Below are positions 36,410 to 45,291 of a stretch of DNA of 64,000 nt, one piece after another. This DNA comes from Mariniphaga sp041686935 (GTDB lineage: Bacteria; Bacteroidota; Bacteroidia; Bacteroidales; Prolixibacteraceae): assembly GCA_041686935.1 (NCBI GenBank), contig JAWLCW010000004.1:124001-188000 (forward strand), given 5' to 3'. The translations under genes were made by a program, and so were the position numbers. Each line of letters starts with the position of its first letter. Positions within the stretch are counted from its first letter, which is position 1. The notes below the pieces were generated by a model that made no database searches, was not told the origin of the DNA, and was given only the letters and a program-made list of their open reading frames with translations.

Positions 36410-38041
36410 CTAGAATCCAGGATTTTGCGGCATTTTGCCAGTTAAGTTTGCATCGATAACTATTTGTGGAATAGGAAATAGTGTATCTCTTAATGTTATG
36501 TTTTGTCCACCAAATTTATTATGTGCTTTTGTCCTTTCAAACAATTTCCCAGTTCTTAAAAGTGTATGCCTTCGGTGTTCTTCAAGAAAAAGCTCACGAG
36601 ATCTTTCATCAAGAATAAAATCAATATTTATTTCTGAGGCATTTATTTCATTTGCATTTGAACGTTTTCTAATAATATTGATGGTTGTTGCTGCATCTTC
36701 TAATCTTCCCAACAAATATTCTGCTTCGGCTTTAAGAAGATATGTATCAGCTAATCGCAATGCAATATAATCCTCAAAATTCGGACTTAATGTGACATTG
36801 TTAGGGTCCGTACCTTCAATTTTTCTTGAATAGGGCCAACTTGCCTGTCGCCATGTAGAAGGGGATAAATCATTCTCCCAATTGAGCCAGATTGTATCGC
36901 CATATTGGTAACCAGGAGGTAATCTGTCAGCAGGAGAAGGTGCATTTTCATTTGCATTTTTCAAAATGAAAAATTTTCTTAGAATGTGGTTTGATCCTCT
37001 GTCATCGTTGTCATCATATAATTCCATGGCGAATTTAGTAGGTGCTGTGTATGCCTTACCTCTTCCTCCTCTTTCATAAGTTATTTGTAAAGGTATAACA
37101 CCATCAATAACAATATCCATAAATCGACCTTGGTGATTTGCTCTGGTATATGCATCTCCTCCTCCTGGAATATCATAAGCAAATTGCCAAACCCAAAGAG
37201 CCTCTGTATTCCCTTCTTCTCTGTTTCTGTTTCCATATTTAAACATGTCAGAAAAAGGAGTTCCCGATTCATTTAATTTCACACCATATCTAGAAGTAAT
37301 AAGTTTATATGAAGGATTATTTATTGCTTGATTTGCCCAATAGATTGTGCTGTCTGGTTTATTTACTACCAAATACATCTCGGCAAGATAATGTTGTACA
37401 GCTCCTTTTGTAAGTCTCCCAGCAAGAGATGGTTCAACTGAAATATATTTTTCAGCATAGATAAGGTCTGAAATAATCTGTTTTCTTACAATAAGTAATG
37501 GAGTTCTTTCCCAGTCTGTTTTAATAGTTGAACCTTGTGATTCTTCAAGATTGAGAGGTACATCTCCCCAACAAAAAGATAAATGACGATATGCCCAAGC
37601 TCTAACTGCTTTGGCTTCTGCAATAATTCTATTTCTATTTGCATCTTCTGGTAAATTCAATTCAGCCCTATTAATTAATGTATTAGCTGCATTAACCAAT
37701 TCATATAGCCAATTAAAAATTCTCGGAAAATAATTATTTGAAGGATGGTTATCACTTCCCCAACTAGTTGCTACATTTAGATTGAAGCCTTGATTCCAAT
37801 TAGCAGTTAGATTATCTGTTCCACTTTGAAACATATCTGCATGGAAGTTTAATCCTCCTGAATGTTCCCTTCTTACTAGTGAATAAATTCCGTTTAACCC
37901 AGTTTCAAGCCCATCTATTGAAGTATAGAGTGTCTCTGCTGTTATAAGATGAGGTGGTTGCTCTTCAAGTAAACTTTCATCACATGCAATCAACAATGTT
38001 ATAAGAAGCAAAATTATTGATTTATATTCTTTTGGTTTCAT
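36410..38041 (-). CDS. SusD/RagB family surface lipoprotein (left locus)
   Basis: 543 aa. Lipobox in LLITLLIACD, followed by acidic residues (ESLLEE) that fit surface export. SusD-like N-terminal TPR region (YTSIDGLETGLNGIYSLV; AKAVRAWAYRHLSFCWGDVPL) and C-terminal SusD/RagB domain (YIALRLADTYLLKAEAEYLLGR, FILDERSRELFLEEHRRHTLLRTGKL), ending in the typical LTGKMPQNPGF. It caps the SusC pore and binds incoming oligosaccharide. It follows the SusC gene by 34 bp. Base composition is notably AT-rich compared with the FecR and sigma genes of the same locus. Confidence 0.93.
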   Translation of the reverse strand: MKPKEYKSIILLLITLLIACDESLLEEQPPHLITAETLYTSIDGLETGLNGIYSLVRREHSGGLNFHADMFQSGTDNLTANWNQGFNLNVATSWGSDNHPSNNYFPRIFNWLYELVNAANTLINRAELNLPEDANRNRIIAEAKAVRAWAYRHLSFCWGDVPLNLEESQGSTIKTDWERTPLLIVRKQIISDLIYAEKYISVEPSLAGRLTKGAVQHYLAEMYLVVNKPDSTIYWANQAINNPSYKLITSRYGVKLNESGTPFSDMFKYGNRNREEGNTEALWVWQFAYDIPGGGDAYTRANHQGRFMDIVIDGVIPLQITYERGGRGKAYTAPTKFAMELYDDNDDRGSNHILRKFFILKNANENAPSPADRLPPGYQYGDTIWLNWENDLSPSTWRQASWPYSRKIEGTDPNNVTLSPNFEDYIALRLADTYLLKAEAEYLLGRLEDAATTINIIRKRSNANEINASEINIDFILDERSRELFLEEHRRHTLLRTGKLFERTKAHNKFGGQNITLRDTLFPIPQIVIDANLTGKMPQNPGF

Positions 38042-38075
38042 GATATTTTTATTATAGTTTTTTCCTTAATATTTT

Positions 38076-41000
38076 TTAAAATCCTAACTCTAATCCCAAT
38101 ACAATTTCTTTTTGTAATGGAATTGTTACTTGATCAGGTAATTCAGGATCGAGTCCTCCCCATTTTGTAAATGTAAATAAATTACGGCCATTTATATAAA
38201 ACCGCAATCTATCAATTCCAATTTTTTCAATAGTAGAAGATGGAATATTGTAAGAAAGAGAAATATCCTTTATTCGCACAAAACTAGCATCTTCATAATA
38301 CGCCGCAATTATACCACTCATCCTTCTTGCATCGTCGTGATTCATGTGGAAATCATTGGTTGGATTTGTTGGGGTCCAATAATTTTTATAAGTAGTATTT
38401 CCGCGAAAACCAGCAGTAACATGATCCTCCCTCAATACATTTTTTTTAGTAACTCCATGAACTCCATGAAGAAAAACATCAAGTGAGAAATTTTTAAATG
38501 ATAAGGAATTAGTAAAACCCCATAATAATTTTGGATCCTGTTGGCCAATTATTTGCCTGTCATCAGCACTAAGTACTCCGTCTCCATCAACATCTTTTAG
38601 TCTGACAAATCCTGGTTGAGTGCCATATTTAGTAGCTTCTTCAGCTTCGTTTAGTTGCCAGATACCATCAAAAACATAATCGAAATTTGTTCGAATTGGT
38701 TTTCCTATAAACCATGAATTTGCCAAATCATCGATTTCATTACCTTCTTCATCTAAATCCCCATATAATGATACTATTTTGTTTGTTACAAAAGCAAGGT
38801 TACCAGAAGTATTCCATCTAAAATTTCCTTGAACAATATTTCTCGAACTAATATCAAGTTCTATTCCTTTATTATTCGTTTTTCCAATATTTTGGGTGAT
38901 AGAAGTAATTCCATGTACAGGAGAAATAGTCCTATTCAATAAAAGATCAGTTGTATTTGTATCATATAAATTAAAGGCTCCTGCTATTCGATTATTTAAG
39001 ATTCGAAAATCCAAACCAAAATTCAGTGTATTTGAAGCCTCCCAACCTAGAATGTCAGAACCAAGTCGACTTGGTTTATATCCCGGCACAGTTGAACCAA
39101 GTGTTACTGTATTTTCCTGACTTAACCTTGAAATTGTTTGATATGCTCCCACTGCTTGATTCCCATTTAATCCATATGAAAATCTAAGTTTAAACTCATT
39201 AAATATGTCATCCCATGGGAAAAATTCTTCATTATTAAAATTCCAACCTAATGCCGCAGAGGGAAAAACTCCCCATTTAGTTTGACTGCCAAAACCTGAA
39301 TAACCGTCTCGACGAACTGAAAGAGTCATTAAGTATCGACTATCATAAGTATAGTTCATGCGGAGCATTTGAGATATTAAGTCAGTTTGATTGAATGAAT
39401 ATCCGGGTATTGATACTTCTGCTTGTGCAGCAGCATACCATGTTAGGAAATCATTTGGAAAACGTTGTGCATCCAAAGTATTTGAACTTCTTTTGTTTGC
39501 CTCATAACTATATACGCCTGTCGCAAAAATAGTGTGTGCACCAAACCCTTTATTATATGCGAGTATGTTTTCCACTACTTTATTGGAATAATTCGTTCGA
39601 TCTGTATTTGCTCTTCCTCCAACATCCATACCATCTCTAGTATCTCTGCCTCTATATGTAGCTTGATTTTCAAAGGATATTCTTAATCCAACATTTAACC
39701 TATAACTTAACCCTTGAATAAATGGGAAATCAATTAACGCAAAATTATTACTTAAAACTTGATGGTTTTGATCAATGTTTTTAAATAATATTGTTTGTAA
39801 TGGATTACTTCTTACAGGATCATCAGTAATTGGTGAAATGGTTAAATTTCCATTCTCATCGTAAGCTTTAGCCAGTGGATTTGTATAAAATAGACTTGAC
39901 ATTGAAGGAGATACACCACTCATGTCACTGTATGAAATATTAGTTCTTGTTCCAATAGTAAGCCAATTGCTAATATCTGTATCAATATTAATTGTACCAG
40001 AAAGTCTTTTGTAATCATCATTAACAATTAATCCTCTAACATCAAGTAAATTTCCAGACAAATAATAAGTTGTTTTATTAAACCCCCCAGATACAGATAC
40101 ACTGTATTGTTGACTATAGCCATTCCGTGATGCTAAGTCTAACCAGTTAACCCATTCTCCAGATTCATATACAGCTTTTTCTGAAGGAGTCATTGAATCA
40201 GGTGAACGTTCCATTTTGGCTTGATAGAACTGCTCACCAGTCATAATTTCCGGTAGATTAGCAAAGCTTTGGAAAGAAAATTTTCCATCAGCAGAAATTT
40301 TTGCTTTGCCAGTTTTTCCTTCTTTTGTAGTTATTAAAATTACCCCATTCGCACCTCTAGAGCCATAAATAGCAGCAGCAGAAGCGTCTTTTAAAACTTC
40401 TATTGACTGAACATCATTAGGATTTACATCATTCAATTGACCACCATACGGTATTCCATCTATAACAATTAGTGGTGTGTTATCCGCTAAAATGGAGTTA
40501 CGTCCTCTAATCATAATAACCTCATTTGGCCTAGCGCCAGCCGATGTTGTTTGTACCATAACCCCTGGAATAGATCCTTGAATAGCTTGAGCAATATTTA
40601 AATTTGGCACCATTTCAAGCCTTTCTTTGGGCAATGAAGCAACTGTTCCAGTAATGTCACTTTTCTTTTGTACTCCATAGCCTACAGCAATGACCTCTTC
40701 TATTCCTATCGTCTCTTCCTCCATCACCAACGTAAATGTTGTGCGGTCACCAATAGTCACTTCCTGCGTTCGCATTCCCACAAATGAAAACACCAGCGTT
40801 TCGGCTGTTGCCGGTATGGAGAGGGAGAACTCTCCGTTGGCGTTTGTAACCGTGCCGGCTGTGGTGCCTTTTACCACCACCGTAACCCCCGGCAGCGGCT
40901 GACCGTCGGTTCCGGATACAAATCCGTTGATTTGCCTTGTGGGTTGCTGTGCGGGCAATTTTAGGGAGAGGGGTGCTTTTTTTAGAATAATTTGGTTTTC

Positions 41001-41333
41001 AGCGATTTCAGCTATCACAGAAACCTGTTCCCCAAATTTTTTCAGCACACTTTCCAGCGTTTCATCCTTTGCTTCGATGGTAATCCGCCGGTTTTTATCA
41101 ACCACCTCATCCTGGTACAGAAACAGGTAACCGGTCTGGTCCTCTATTTCCTTTATAAAATTTTGTACCGTGGCATTTTTGAGGTTCAGGTTCAGCTTCG
41201 TGGTTTGGGAATAGGTTTCAGCCCAAACCGAGGAGAAAATCAAAAATGAAAAAAGCAGTGTCAGTTTCATTTTTTTTAGTTTTAAGTTCATACCTCTTTT
41301 TCCGAAGAGGCATCTCATTCGTAAATTTTTCAT
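38076..41333 (-). CDS. SusC/RagA TonB-linked outer membrane transporter (left locus)
   Basis: 1085 aa. Signal peptide, then an STN domain (about 45-115; LNLKNATVQNFIKEIEDQTG), a carboxypeptidase-like beta domain (INGFVSGTDGQPLPGVTVVV), the TonB-dependent plug (EEVIAVGYGVQKKSDITGTV, LKDASAAAIYGSRGANGVI) and a 22-strand beta-barrel ending VLGLELGF. The STN domain shows that it signals to the FecR/ECF pair encoded upstream. With SusD it imports oligosaccharides. The N-terminal third is GC-richer than the rest: the change falls near 40.69 kb, around the plug start. MNLKLKKMKL at 41291 is another possible start. Confidence 0.93.
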   Translation of the reverse strand: MKNLRMRCLFGKRGMNLKLKKMKLTLLFSFLIFSSVWAETYSQTTKLNLNLKNATVQNFIKEIEDQTGYLFLYQDEVVDKNRRITIEAKDETLESVLKKFGEQVSVIAEIAENQIILKKAPLSLKLPAQQPTRQINGFVSGTDGQPLPGVTVVVKGTTAGTVTNANGEFSLSIPATAETLVFSFVGMRTQEVTIGDRTTFTLVMEEETIGIEEVIAVGYGVQKKSDITGTVASLPKERLEMVPNLNIAQAIQGSIPGVMVQTTSAGARPNEVIMIRGRNSILADNTPLIVIDGIPYGGQLNDVNPNDVQSIEVLKDASAAAIYGSRGANGVILITTKEGKTGKAKISADGKFSFQSFANLPEIMTGEQFYQAKMERSPDSMTPSEKAVYESGEWVNWLDLASRNGYSQQYSVSVSGGFNKTTYYLSGNLLDVRGLIVNDDYKRLSGTINIDTDISNWLTIGTRTNISYSDMSGVSPSMSSLFYTNPLAKAYDENGNLTISPITDDPVRSNPLQTILFKNIDQNHQVLSNNFALIDFPFIQGLSYRLNVGLRISFENQATYRGRDTRDGMDVGGRANTDRTNYSNKVVENILAYNKGFGAHTIFATGVYSYEANKRSSNTLDAQRFPNDFLTWYAAAQAEVSIPGYSFNQTDLISQMLRMNYTYDSRYLMTLSVRRDGYSGFGSQTKWGVFPSAALGWNFNNEEFFPWDDIFNEFKLRFSYGLNGNQAVGAYQTISRLSQENTVTLGSTVPGYKPSRLGSDILGWEASNTLNFGLDFRILNNRIAGAFNLYDTNTTDLLLNRTISPVHGITSITQNIGKTNNKGIELDISSRNIVQGNFRWNTSGNLAFVTNKIVSLYGDLDEEGNEIDDLANSWFIGKPIRTNFDYVFDGIWQLNEAEEATKYGTQPGFVRLKDVDGDGVLSADDRQIIGQQDPKLLWGFTNSLSFKNFSLDVFLHGVHGVTKKNVLREDHVTAGFRGNTTYKNYWTPTNPTNDFHMNHDDARRMSGIIAAYYEDASFVRIKDISLSYNIPSSTIEKIGIDRLRFYINGRNLFTFTKWGGLDPELPDQVTIPLQKEIVLGLELGF

Positions 41334-41371
41334 ACTTTTGACAAGTTTTATTAATAAAATTTAACTATCTG

Positions 41372-41405
41372 AAAACCGGGCAGTGGTGGAGCACCGTCCG
41401 GTTTT
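41372..41405. terminator. Hairpin between FecR and SusC (left locus)
   Basis: AAAACCGG (41372-41379) pairs with CCGGTTTT (41398-41405), with further imperfect pairing inside. It begins directly at the FecR stop on the minus strand. A hairpin with the same CCGG/GGTTT character occupies the matching place in the right locus. It could stop or trim the sigma-FecR transcript before SusC, which is usually expressed from its own ECF-dependent promoter. Confidence 0.55.
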
Positions 41406-42593
41406 TTATTTCATCACAAAAGTTGTTTCATCCAGTTGTTTTACTTCTGCCGAAGCTGTTCTGGCCAATACTTTCAATACATATTCCTTTTCATCTTTCA
41501 AATGCAGTTTTCCGGTTATGGAGCGGACTCCGAGCATTGGATCTTCAAACAGAATGCGGATGCTGTAATACCGTTCCAGCTTTTTGGTAATTCTGCTTAA
41601 GTCGGAACTGTCGAAGTTGAGGAAGCCATTGTGCCATGACACGTAATTGGACACATCAACCGCCGAGATACTGGTTTCGGTACTTGTACGGTTGTATGCG
41701 GCCATCTGGTTCGGCTCCAGGGTGTATTCTTTTTTGAACGGATTATTGCTGTTTGGACTGATTTTTACTTTTCCTTCCACCAAAACGGTTTCAATCATAT
41801 TGTCGGAAGGGTAGGCCGACACGTTAAATCTGGTGCCCAGCGCTTCCACTTTCAGGTCGTTTGTCTGAACAACAAAAGGGTTGTTTTTATCGGAAACCAC
41901 TTCAAAAAATCCTTCGCCAATAAGAAAGACTTCCCGGTTTTTCCCGGTAAAATAGCTGGGGTAAACCAGCCGCGAACCGGCATTCAGATAGGCAATAGTT
42001 CCGTCGGGCAATTGTATGGAAGAGTTTTTTCCATAAGGTATGACCAGTTGGTTAAGCTCATTTTTTTGTTTTTCCGATTCAGCGATTAAAGTATCCCGGC
42101 TGTTGATTACAATTTTCCCATCGGCCCGGTATTCCACCGTGGATTCTTTTTGGTCAATCGGAACATTTTTCCCGTCGCCAAGAATAAGTTGCACACTGTT
42201 TTCATCCGGCACAGAATACAATTGCTCCGCCAAACCACTGAAAGATTCGGGTTTTTGGAAGTAGTAATAACCGACTCCAAGGAAAAAGAACAGCAAAGCT
42301 ACGGCTGCATATTTTAATAGGGATAAAGTTATTCTGCTGAAATTCTTTTTCCGGTTTGTGTTTTCGATTTGCTGAATGATGTCTGAAAGCAATTCTATTT
42401 TTTCTTCTTCCGTTGCACCGCCCTCTTTTTTCGATTGAAGCTGCAATACCAAAAGACGTGCAAATTCAATCTCTTTTTGCTCATGCGGATTTTTTTCCAG
42501 ATAATTTTTCCAGTAGGTTTCGAGTTGCTCATTGGGGTGAAGCACCCACCGGACGAAGTTTTTATTCTCGAAGTATGTTAAAAATTTTTCCAA
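41406..42593 (-). CDS. FecR family anti-sigma factor (left locus)
   Basis: 395 aa. Cytosolic N-terminal part (WVLHPNEQLETYWKNYLEKNP), one membrane segment (LLKYAAVALLFFFLGVGYYYF, about 103-123), and a periplasmic FecR domain (PDGTIAYLNAGSRLVYPSYF; REVFLIGEGFFEVVSD; LGTRFNVSAYPSD) followed by DUF4974 (about 315-395). It holds the ECF sigma factor until the STN domain of SusC signals that substrate is present. Located 40 bp after the sigma gene and 72 bp before SusC, the standard order. Confidence 0.94.
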   Translation of the reverse strand: MEKFLTYFENKNFVRWVLHPNEQLETYWKNYLEKNPHEQKEIEFARLLVLQLQSKKEGGATEEEKIELLSDIIQQIENTNRKKNFSRITLSLLKYAAVALLFFFLGVGYYYFQKPESFSGLAEQLYSVPDENSVQLILGDGKNVPIDQKESTVEYRADGKIVINSRDTLIAESEKQKNELNQLVIPYGKNSSIQLPDGTIAYLNAGSRLVYPSYFTGKNREVFLIGEGFFEVVSDKNNPFVVQTNDLKVEALGTRFNVSAYPSDNMIETVLVEGKVKISPNSNNPFKKEYTLEPNQMAAYNRTSTETSISAVDVSNYVSWHNGFLNFDSSDLSRITKKLERYYSIRILFEDPMLGVRSITGKLHLKDEKEYVLKVLARTASAEVKQLDETTFVMK

Positions 42594-42632
42594 CCTGATT
42601 TTTGTTTATTTATTATCAGGGGTCGGAAAAGC

Positions 42633-43262
42633 CTAAAACATGGACACGGAAACGGGACTTTTTTTGAAAAAAAACAAAAAAAGTGTTTGCGCTACCGAAG
42701 GATCAATGGTTTTCCGGAGGGTGAGCAAAGCCCGGTACAACAGTTTCCGGGCCGATTCTACCGATATTTTCAGGATACGGGCAATTTCGGGATAATCCAT
42801 TTCTTCTTCAAATTTGAGGTAGATTATCTCTTTTTGCCTCGAAGGCAGGTTATTGATATTCGATTGCAGTTTTTCCTTTATTTCAATTGAAATTTCCAGC
42901 TCCATATATTTGTCCAGAAAATTGTATTCGGTATGGAATGTTCCGCCGTTTTCATCATACCCGCCAACAGATTCCATTTTCCTGATTTTTTCCGCTTTTT
43001 TCAGAATGCAGTTTCGGAGCGAAACAAACAGATACGATTTCAGGTTGACAATTTCCCCGCTCATTTTTTTTCGTTTCAAAAACAAATCGACAAAAATTTC
43101 CTGGATGCAGTCGCGCACCAGTTCGCGGTCGGCGCAGAGTTTTGAGCCGTATAAAAACAAACCGCTGATATGCTGCTGGTAAATCAGCGAAAAACTCTTA
43201 TCGTCACCCCTGAGGAAGGATTTCCATAAATAGTCAAGATTCGTTTTTTTTTGTTCGCTCAT
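42633..43262 (-). CDS. ECF RNA polymerase sigma factor (left locus)
   Basis: 209 aa from ATG 43262 (MSEQKKTNLDYLW). The frame is open to 43301, but a -7 element at 43289-43296 would lie inside that longer version. Sigma-70 region 2 (FLYGSKLCADRELVRDCIQEIFVDLFLK) and region 4 (LPSRQKEIIYLKFEEEMDYPEIARILKISVESARKLLYRAL) are present; there is no region 1.1 or 3. Drives the left SusC/SusD promoter when released by FecR. Hydrophobic Phe-rich C-terminal tail (FLFFFKKSPVSVSMF) is unusual but seen in such factors. Confidence 0.93.
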   Translation of the reverse strand: MSEQKKTNLDYLWKSFLRGDDKSFSLIYQQHISGLFLYGSKLCADRELVRDCIQEIFVDLFLKRKKMSGEIVNLKSYLFVSLRNCILKKAEKIRKMESVGGYDENGGTFHTEYNFLDKYMELEISIEIKEKLQSNINNLPSRQKEIIYLKFEEEMDYPEIARILKISVESARKLLYRALLTLRKTIDPSVAQTLFLFFFKKSPVSVSMF

Positions 43263-43288
43263 AATTCTAAAGCCAGATTCAGAAAGAA

Positions 43289-43296
43289 CAAATATA
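43289..43296 (-). promoter_or_regulatory. -7 element (TATATTTG) of the left sigma gene
   Basis: Minus-strand TATATTTG is a perfect TAnnTTTG match 27 bp before ATG 43262. It is the left half of a divergent promoter pair. Confidence 0.45.
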
Positions 43297-43379
43297 TTCA
43301 AATTTTTGGGGAGCGAGACCGATTCCCAAATCTAAACAGAGATTCTTTATCTCTTAAAAAGAGGATTTGTTTTTCCGCT

Positions 43380-43387
43380 TACATTTG
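43380..43387 (+). promoter_or_regulatory. -7 element (TACATTTG) of the right sigma gene
   Basis: Perfect TAnnTTTG match 28 bp before ATG 43416. Together with 43289-43296 it suggests that both sigma genes have housekeeping-type promoters in one short divergent spacer. Confidence 0.45.
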
Positions 43388-43415
43388 CTAAACTTGCATT
43401 CGATATTAAACAAAG

Positions 43416-44012
43416 ATGAACTCAACCGGCTTAACAGATACTGAAATCTGGACCTCTTTCAAAAAAGGGGAAGAGTGGGCCATTTCGTGTATTTATGCTG
43501 AACATGCTGAAAAATTGTACCGTTACGGGTTAAAATTTACTTCCGATATATCTTTTATAGAAGATGCGCTCCAGGATTTGTTTGCCGAACTCATTAAAAA
43601 CCGGAAAAATATTGGTGACACCGACAATATTCTTTTTTACCTGTTGAAATCCTATAAACGAAAGCTGCTGCGTAAAATGCAAACCGAAAAAAGGTTTGTG
43701 AGCGATGAAGAATTGCAGGAATATCATTTCGATGTTATCTGGTCCATTGAGCATGAACTGATTTTGGAAGAGGTTTCGGAACAAAAATCGAAAATGTTGC
43801 TGAAGGCATTAAATGAACTCACCCCGCGGCAAAAGGAAGCCATTTACCTCCGGTTCACCAGGGAACTGGATTACAATGAAGTGGCCGGCTTGATGGACAT
43901 CAGCGTGGAAGCCTGCCGCAACCTCATTTGCAAAGCCATTTCAATCTTAAAAAAATGGATTGAAGAAAAAGGAGGTGGTACTGCGGTATTGTTTATGATG
44001 GTTTTTAAGTAG
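43416..44012 (+). CDS. ECF RNA polymerase sigma factor (right locus)
   Basis: 198 aa. Region 2 (LYRYGLKFTSDISFIEDALQDLFAELIKNR) and region 4 (LTPRQKEAIYLRFTRELDYNEVAGLMDISVEACRNLICKAI). Same family as the left-locus factor but clearly divergent, so each should recognise its own promoter. Normally the cognate FecR gene follows within about 100 bp; here 1.6 kb of repeats and a broken DUF559 gene intervene before it. Confidence 0.93.
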   Translation: MNSTGLTDTEIWTSFKKGEEWAISCIYAEHAEKLYRYGLKFTSDISFIEDALQDLFAELIKNRKNIGDTDNILFYLLKSYKRKLLRKMQTEKRFVSDEELQEYHFDVIWSIEHELILEEVSEQKSKMLLKALNELTPRQKEAIYLRFTRELDYNEVAGLMDISVEACRNLICKAISILKKWIEEKGGGTAVLFMMVFK

Positions 44013-44040
44013 CCGACCACCGCAAGCGCAACACCGGAGC

Positions 44041-44307
44041 TCGTCCCCCTTTGATTGTCGAATAAGTATTGGAACCCCAAACATCAATATCAAAGGGGGA
44101 TTTAAGGGGGATTTCGAAATAGAATTTTCAATTTTAATCAATCTTGAAACAATCAAAACTTCTCAAATTTATTTATTCGTTTTAGATATCTCCGGTATTG
44201 AATCCCCCTTGTGTTCCCCTTCCAAAGGAATCACTTCGTGGCTTTGAAATTGAAAACACTGCTTCTATACGACTTATTCGTTCAAAGGGGGACAAGCTCC
44301 GAACAAC
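44041..44307 (+). repeat. Repeat unit A+B, copy 1
   Basis: 267 bp nearly identical (about nine differences by eye) to 45000-45265. Part A begins TCGTCCCCCTTTGAT and is closed by ATCAAAGGGGG, an inverted pair, then AATTTT-rich sequence. Part B (44200-44307) begins GAATCCCCCTTGTG, contains CTTCCAAAGGAATCACTTCG (44219-44238) and ends at GACAAGCTCCGAACAAC. Both parts are framed by CCCCCTT / AAGGGGG. No ORF is shared by all copies; it looks non-coding and mobile. Confidence 0.85.
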
Positions 44308-44330
44308 TGCATGCAAAACAGCAACGTTCT

Positions 44331-44400
44331 TCGTCCCCCTTTTAAAAATAATAAAATCTGATAGCACATTGCTGTATTCAAAGGGGGCCCGGGGGATTAG
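44331..44400 (+). repeat. Repeat unit C, copy 1
   Basis: About 70 bp starting TCGTCCCCCTTTT, with AATCTGATAGCA in the middle and TTGCTGTATTCAAAGGGGG at the end; it matches 45292-45360 with scattered differences. Also bounded by CCCCCTT/AAAGGGGG. Confidence 0.75.
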
Positions 44401-44411
44401 TGGTACAATAT

Positions 44412-44807
44412 TTAATCTGAACTCTTTTCTTTCTCATCCTCAATTCTTTGTTCCAAACATTTTATTGCATAATCAATTTCTGCAACTACCTCATCAATCC
44501 GGTAAACCACAATACTCTCTGAAAATCTCAAAACTGTATAACCTTGTGATTCCAAAAATTCCTGACGTACAAAGTCTTCTTCATTTTTTGCTAAATGTGA
44601 TGAACCATCTATTTCAATTATTAGTTTGAGCTTCCTGCAAATAGAATCAACGATGTATTCACCAATAATAAACTGGCGGTTAAATTGATAAGGCCAGTGC
44701 TATTTAGCCTTGAGCACATCCCACCAAAGTATTGCTTCTGCCTTGGTGCCAAACTTCCGAAGATTACGGGCCAGTGGTTTCAGTTTTTTATTGTATTTAC
44801 CAGTCAT
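44412..44807 (-). pseudogene. DUF559 endonuclease-domain gene with internal stop
   Basis: From ATG 44807 the minus strand reads MTGKYNKKLKPLARNLRKFG..., then TKAEAILWWDVLKAK, a TAG at 44700-44702, and continues in the same frame: FNRQFIIGEYIVDSICRKLK, LIIEIDGSSHLAKNEED, RQEFLESQGYTVLRFSE, VVYRIDEVVAEID, ending at TAA 44412. This is the whole DUF559 (Vsr/PD-(D/E)XK-like) fold: Glu in the helix, the VDxIC strand and the EIDG-H motif. A single nonsense codon, most likely from CAG, breaks it. Repeats flank it on both sides. DUF559 proteins have no settled role. Confidence 0.8.
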
Positions 44808-44865
44808 TGAGTCTGTTTTAGGTAAAGTTAGAAAATAATGATTATTCTGAAAAGTTAATTGTTCT

Positions 44866-44972
44866 GAATCCCCCTTTTGTTCCCCTTCCAAAGGAATCAC
44901 TTCGTGGCTTTAAATTTGAAAACACTGCTTCAATACGACTTATGCGTTCAAGGGGGACAAGCTCCGAACAAC
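44866..44972 (+). repeat. Repeat unit B, partial copy
   Basis: 107 bp matching 44200-44307 and the end of 45000-45265, including CTTCCAAAGGAATCACTTCG at 44885-44904. Part A is absent here and follows instead at 45000. Confidence 0.8.
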
Positions 44973-44999
44973 TTCCCTGCTTAACATCGGAGCAGTCCC

Positions 45000-45265
45000 T
45001 CGTCCCCCTTTGATTGTCGAATAAGTTTTGGAACCTCAAACATTAATATCAAAGGGGGATTTAAGGGGGATTTCGAAATAGAATTTTCAATTTTAATCAA
45101 TCTTGAAACAATCAAAATTTCTCAAATTTATTTATTCGTTTTAGATATCTCCGGTATTGAATCCCCCTTGTGCTCCCCTTCCAAAGGAATCACTTCGTGG
45201 CTTTGAAATTAAAGACACTGCTTCTATACGACTTATGCGTTCAAGGGGGACAAGCTCCGAACAAC
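45000..45265 (+). repeat. Repeat unit A+B, copy 2
   Basis: Direct repeat of 44041-44307, same orientation, about 97% identical by eye, with one single-base length change in AAAGGGGG. Contains the shared 20-base core at 45178-45197. Confidence 0.85.
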
Positions 45266-45291
45266 CAACTTCGCTAAATCAGGGTCTGTCC

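Noticed and set aside
44198..44629. 143-codon plus-strand frame starting in the repeat
   Set aside because: It crosses from repeat sequence into the reverse of the DUF559 gene; the minus-strand reading shows a recognisable domain, this one does not.
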